This document shows positions 60,901 to 64,000 of a stretch of 64,000 nucleotides of DNA, one piece after another (position 1 is the stretch's first letter; each line of letters opens with the position of its first letter). Both the position numbers and the translations under genes were made by a program. A model generated the notes under the pieces. That model did not search any database, was not told where the DNA came from, and worked only from the letters and a program-made list of their open reading frames with translations. Origin of the DNA: Burkholderia sp. Ac-20365 (GTDB lineage: Bacteria; Pseudomonadota; Gammaproteobacteria; Burkholderiales; Burkholderiaceae); NCBI RefSeq assembly GCF_017104715.1, contig NZ_JAAGPI010000017.1, positions 62,001 to 126,000 of the forward strand, written 5' to 3'.

Positions 60901-61662
60901 TCACCCCTGCGGCAACTCCCGCACATCCGCCGTCGCCACGGCGCCAAACGTCTCGCTCAGCACGTAATCCACCAGCTTGCCCGCCGATTCCTCCGGCGTT
61001 GCCAGCTTCCCGTCGCGCTTCAGCTCTTCGAACTTCTCGCGCATCGGGAATTTGTCGAGTTCGGACGAGCGAATCTCTGCCTGCATGTTCGTATCGACGA
61101 CACCCGGCGCTACGCTGCAAATTCGCAGCGCGCGATTCTGATCCAGCGCGACGGAGCGCGCGTGATGATCGAGCGCAGCTTTCGTCGCGCAGTAGATACT
61201 CCAGCCCGCATAAGGATGACGCGCCGCGCCACTGGAAATGTGGACGATGCGCCGGTCGCCAGCGTCAGGGCTCGCCGATGCGAACGCGCTTGCCAGCATC
61301 AACGGCGCCGACACATTCAGCGTGACCGCTTGCGCAATCGCCGTAACATCTTGCCCTTCGACAGGACCGATCGGCTGCACCATGCCGGCATTGTTGAACA
61401 GCAATGCGGTTTGCGCGCCCTTCAGAAAGTTGCGCAGCGTGTCGCCCGCGAGGAATTGCGTCAGGCTTCCGGCATCCGACAGATCGACCTCGATCTGTTC
61501 GAAGCCCGCCTGATTCGCAAGCGCCTCATTGCGCGAACGCGAAATGCCGAGCACGGCGATGCCATGCGCAAGCAGCCGCTGTGCAAGCGCGGCGCCGAGC
61601 CCTTTCGTATGACCCGTGACGATAGCGCGGACGGAAGTAGTAGCGTTCATATCGATGTGCAA
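60901..61662 (-). CDS. Short-chain dehydrogenase/reductase
   Basis: This 253-residue SDR has GHTKGLGAALAQ in place of the usual TGxxxGxG loop and active-site YCATK with the preceding Ser of HISSGAARHPYAG. The general form resembles sepiapterin-reductase-like SDRs. It belongs next to the GlxA-type regulator gene, from which it is 59 bases downstream on the same strand, so the two may be co-transcribed. Confidence 0.87.
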   Translation of the reverse strand: MHIDMNATTSVRAIVTGHTKGLGAALAQRLLAHGIAVLGISRSRNEALANQAGFEQIEVDLSDAGSLTQFLAGDTLRNFLKGAQTALLFNNAGMVQPIGPVEGQDVTAIAQAVTLNVSAPLMLASAFASASPDAGDRRIVHISSGAARHPYAGWSIYCATKAALDHHARSVALDQNRALRICSVAPGVVDTNMQAEIRSSELDKFPMREKFEELKRDGKLATPEESAGKLVDYVLSETFGAVATADVRELPQG

Positions 61663-61721
61663 TAACCCGTTAATCGTCCGGTCATTTTCTCACGCACGCC
61701 CAGCATGCGCAGACGCCTGAA

Positions 61722-62681
61722 TCACTCGTGTCGAAAGCGCTCACGATACTGCTTCGGCGTCGCGCCGATACGCTTCGTGAACACGATGCGCATACGGTCG
61801 GCCGTGCCGAAGCCGCAATCGTAAGCAATCGTTTTCAGCGCCGCGCCGCTGCTTTCGAGCAGCTTGCGGGCAGCATCCATGCGCGCCCGCTCGACGAACT
61901 CATGCGGCGTCACGCCCGTCTCCTGCACGAAGATACGCGCAAAGTTTCGCGCGCTCATACCCGCGACATCGGAGAGTTGCCGCACCGTGAAGTTCTCGCG
62001 GATATTCGCCATCACATGCGTCTGGACCCTGGCGACGGGCGAGGTTTCGTCGGCGGGTGCGGTGAGGTACGGACTGAACTGCGACTGGCCGCCCTGACGC
62101 TGCGAGAACACCACGAGCCGCTTCGCCACTTTCAACGCGACCTGCGGGCCGTGATCTTCGGTGACGAGCGCCAGCGCGAGATCGATGCCCGCCGTCACAC
62201 CCGCCGACGTCACCAGCCGCTCGTCGCGCAGATAGATCCGGTCGAAGTCGACGCGCGCTTTCGGGAACTGCGTGGCGAGTTGCTGTGCGTGCTGCCAGTG
62301 CGTCGTGACATGACGATCGTCGATCAGCCCCGCGTGACCCAACGCGAACGCGCCCGTGCAGATCGAGCCGTAGCGCTCGCATTGCGATGCGACGTTCGCG
62401 AGCCAGTGCGTGAGGCGCGGGTCCGGCGTGATTTCCGGCAACGCGGGACCGCCCGCCATCAGCGCAAGATCGAACCTGCTGTGCCGCTCGCCGAAGGTTT
62501 CATCGGCGACGAAACGGATACCGTTCGACGCGCGCAGCGGCTCGCTGTCGGCGGCAAGCAGCGCCACGTCATAGCGGTCCGTGCCGTCGATAAACAGATT
62601 CGCCTCCGCGAATACATCGAGAGGACCGGCGACATCCAGCGCCTGGACGCCCGGAAAGATCGCGATGGCAACGCGCGGCAT
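61722..62681 (-). CDS. GlxA-type transcriptional regulator (DJ-1/PfpI + AraC HTH)
   Basis: The 319 residues have an N-terminal DJ-1/PfpI-like domain (AIAIFPGVQALDVAGPLDVF; SICTGAFALGHAGLID) and C-terminal AraC helices (FTVRQLSDVAGMSARNFARIF; LKTIAYDCGFGTADRMRIVF). The same pairing of a GlxA-type gene with an SDR occurs at 5702-7586. The ligand is unknown. Confidence 0.9.
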   Translation of the reverse strand: MPRVAIAIFPGVQALDVAGPLDVFAEANLFIDGTDRYDVALLAADSEPLRASNGIRFVADETFGERHSRFDLALMAGGPALPEITPDPRLTHWLANVASQCERYGSICTGAFALGHAGLIDDRHVTTHWQHAQQLATQFPKARVDFDRIYLRDERLVTSAGVTAGIDLALALVTEDHGPQVALKVAKRLVVFSQRQGGQSQFSPYLTAPADETSPVARVQTHVMANIRENFTVRQLSDVAGMSARNFARIFVQETGVTPHEFVERARMDAARKLLESSGAALKTIAYDCGFGTADRMRIVFTKRIGATPKQYRERFRHE

Positions 62682-62829
62682 TCATTGACCTCGTAGACAA
62701 CGCGTGGTGGAAAACGGCAGCAGACGACGTGTGGTTGGCAGGTTTCGCCGTTGGGAACAGGTTGAACGCAGCAGCCGCAAAACCAATACTGAAGCCATCG
62801 ACAACCACGAAGCACCGGAGGAACCCAGG

Positions 62830-62964
62830 ATGGAACAGGATAGCAAATTTGCCTACCAGGCCGATGCCAAGGTCCGCGACGCCCACAACGAACGCCTGAT
62901 GGACGAAGCGTTGATGGACACTTTCCCCGCCAGCGACCCGATCGCGCCGATGCGTTTCGACTGA
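62830..62964 (+). CDS. 44-residue protein with an MDTFPASDP motif
   Basis: ATG 62830 is preceded by GGAGG at 62816-62820, and the frame encodes 44 residues, acidic and helical, ending MDEALMDTFPASDPIAPMRF. The DTFPASDP ending recurs in small proteins of Burkholderia-group bacteria as I recall. There is no signal peptide or cysteine. It is divergent from the GlxA-type gene. The function is unknown. Confidence 0.65.
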   Translation: MEQDSKFAYQADAKVRDAHNERLMDEALMDTFPASDPIAPMRFD

Positions 62965-63010
62965 GCGCGAGCATTTGCGGCAAGCTCGCGGCACAATATG
63001 ACGCAATTCA

Positions 63011-63955
63011 ATGCATCGATTGTCCGCCATGGTCCTGAAGAATCTGCTTCGCCGGCTCGACCTCACGACCCTGCAACTGTTCATCGCCGTCTATGAGGAA
63101 GGCACGCTGACGCGCGCGGCGGAACGCGAGGCTATCGCCGTATCCGCTGCGAGCAAGCGGCTGCTCGAACTGGAGCAGGCCGTCGGCGCGACGCTCTTTC
63201 AGCGCAACGCGCGCGGCATGACGCTCACGCCCGCGGGCGAAACGCTGCTGCATCACGCGCGCCGGGTGATGCGTGGTATCGAGAACATCGGCATCGAACT
63301 GGCGGGCCACGCGAGCGGCATACGCGGCTACGTGCGGATGATGGCGAACCTCTCGGCGATCGTCGAGTTCCTGCCTGAAGACCTGCGCGCGTTTCTCGGC
63401 GTCAACGAGCAGGTGAAGATCGATCTCGAAGAGCGGCCGAGCGGCGGCGTGGTCGAAGCAGTGGCGGACAGTCTCGCGGACCTCGGCATCTGTTCCGGCG
63501 AAGCGGACGCGCGTGGACTCGAAGTGACGCACTACCGGCACGACACGCTGTGCGTCGTGATGCGCGACGATCATCCGCTTGCGGGCCGCGAGAGCGTCGC
63601 ATTCGACGAGACGCTCGACAGCGATCACGTCGGCCTGCATTCGGCCAGTTCGATCAACGCGCGCACGCATATGGCGGCGCGTCAGGCGGGCAAGGCGCTG
63701 AAGCTGCGCATCCACGTGCCGGGCTTCGACGCCGTGTGCCGGATGGTGCAGGCGGGCATGGGCGTCGGCATTTTGCCGATCAACGTCTATCGGATCATGG
63801 GGCGGCCGCTCGGCCTCGTTTCCGTCGCGCTCGAAGACGAATGGGCCGAGCGCAATCTGATCATCGTCACGCGCGATGCAGCGCGTCTGTCGCCCGTCGC
63901 GAAGCTGCTGTTCGACCATCTGCGCACCGTGGAAGCCTTGTCCGGCAAGGCTTAG
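63011..63955 (+). CDS. LysR-family transcriptional regulator
   Basis: The 314 residues start at ATG 63011; ATG 63029 (MVLKNLLRRLDLTTL) may be the true start. The N-terminal helix-turn-helix (LQLFIAVYEEGTLTRAAEREAIAVSAASKRLLELE) and the effector domain (IDLEERPSGGVVEAVADSLADLGI) are typical. The gene it governs probably lies beyond the right edge. Confidence 0.9.
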   Translation: MHRLSAMVLKNLLRRLDLTTLQLFIAVYEEGTLTRAAEREAIAVSAASKRLLELEQAVGATLFQRNARGMTLTPAGETLLHHARRVMRGIENIGIELAGHASGIRGYVRMMANLSAIVEFLPEDLRAFLGVNEQVKIDLEERPSGGVVEAVADSLADLGICSGEADARGLEVTHYRHDTLCVVMRDDHPLAGRESVAFDETLDSDHVGLHSASSINARTHMAARQAGKALKLRIHVPGFDAVCRMVQAGMGVGILPINVYRIMGRPLGLVSVALEDEWAERNLIIVTRDAARLSPVAKLLFDHLRTVEALSGKA

Positions 63956-64000
63956 CACGGAGCGTTCGCGAACCGCGAACGGTCGTTGGCGAATTGCGGT

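Overview
The window is about 64 kb of GC-rich DNA from a beta-proteobacterium of the Burkholderiaceae, most probably Paraburkholderia or Caballeronia. The grounds are codon use, the many LysR, AraC, GntR and IclR regulators, motAB of the burkholderial type, DUF4148 and DUF2242 proteins, a type VI secretion remnant and large catabolic operons. I recognised no rRNA, tRNA, CRISPR array, complete insertion sequence or plasmid or phage module. Nearly all of the sequence is ordinary accessory-metabolism chromosome.

Layout. 1-9.2 kb: an HpaR-like MarR gene cut by the window edge, an EutR/FeaR-like AraC regulator, an HD-domain protein, a LysR / solute-binding protein / AstE-like deacylase set, an SDR divergent from a GlxA-type regulator, an outer-membrane barrel protein and a SYLF lipoprotein. 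9.4-10.1 kb: a large imperfect inverted-repeat element of about 670 bp. 10.1-13.7 kb: motB and motA, then a Fic protein gene preceded by three palindromes. 13.7-21.0 kb: a DUF2242 lipoprotein and a leftward signalling operon (large hybrid kinase, CheR, CheB, REC-kinase). 21.2-23.1 kb: a DUF4148 protein, an asparaginase II and a Cys-rich secreted protein.

23.3-31.0 kb: an oxidative L-arabinose module with a GntR/FadR-type regulator, L-arabonate dehydratase, L-arabinose 1-dehydrogenase and the AraFGH importer. A FadR-type operator lies on the dehydratase promoter and a related site lies upstream of the dehydrogenase. 31.0-40.4 kb: a leftward peptide-salvage operon (RpiR regulator, isoaspartyl peptidase, GsiABCD-like importer, DmpA-like aminopeptidase, M55 D-aminopeptidase). 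40.7-44.65 kb: a broken type VI secretion locus in which 5'-truncated tssF and 5'-truncated tssH meet head to head at one base-level junction, flanked by intact tssG, tssJ and tssE.

44.7-60.6 kb: an aromatic-type catabolic island. An IclR regulator and a porin sit beside a rightward run of 14 tightly packed genes: Rieske ferredoxin, a 103-aa helix-domain protein, Rieske oxygenase alpha subunit, SDR, cupin, alpha/beta hydrolase, a second IclR paralogue, an SDR lacking its catalytic Tyr/Lys, a ThDP enzyme, an NadX-like dehydrogenase, an aldehyde dehydrogenase, a two-domain extradiol-type VOC protein, ferredoxin reductase and an AAHS-type MFS transporter. The substrate is not evident. This is the best candidate for an undescribed pathway. 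Related operator-like sequences lie upstream of both the porin and the operon. 60.7-64 kb: small repeats, an SDR, a second GlxA-type regulator, a 44-aa protein and a LysR regulator.
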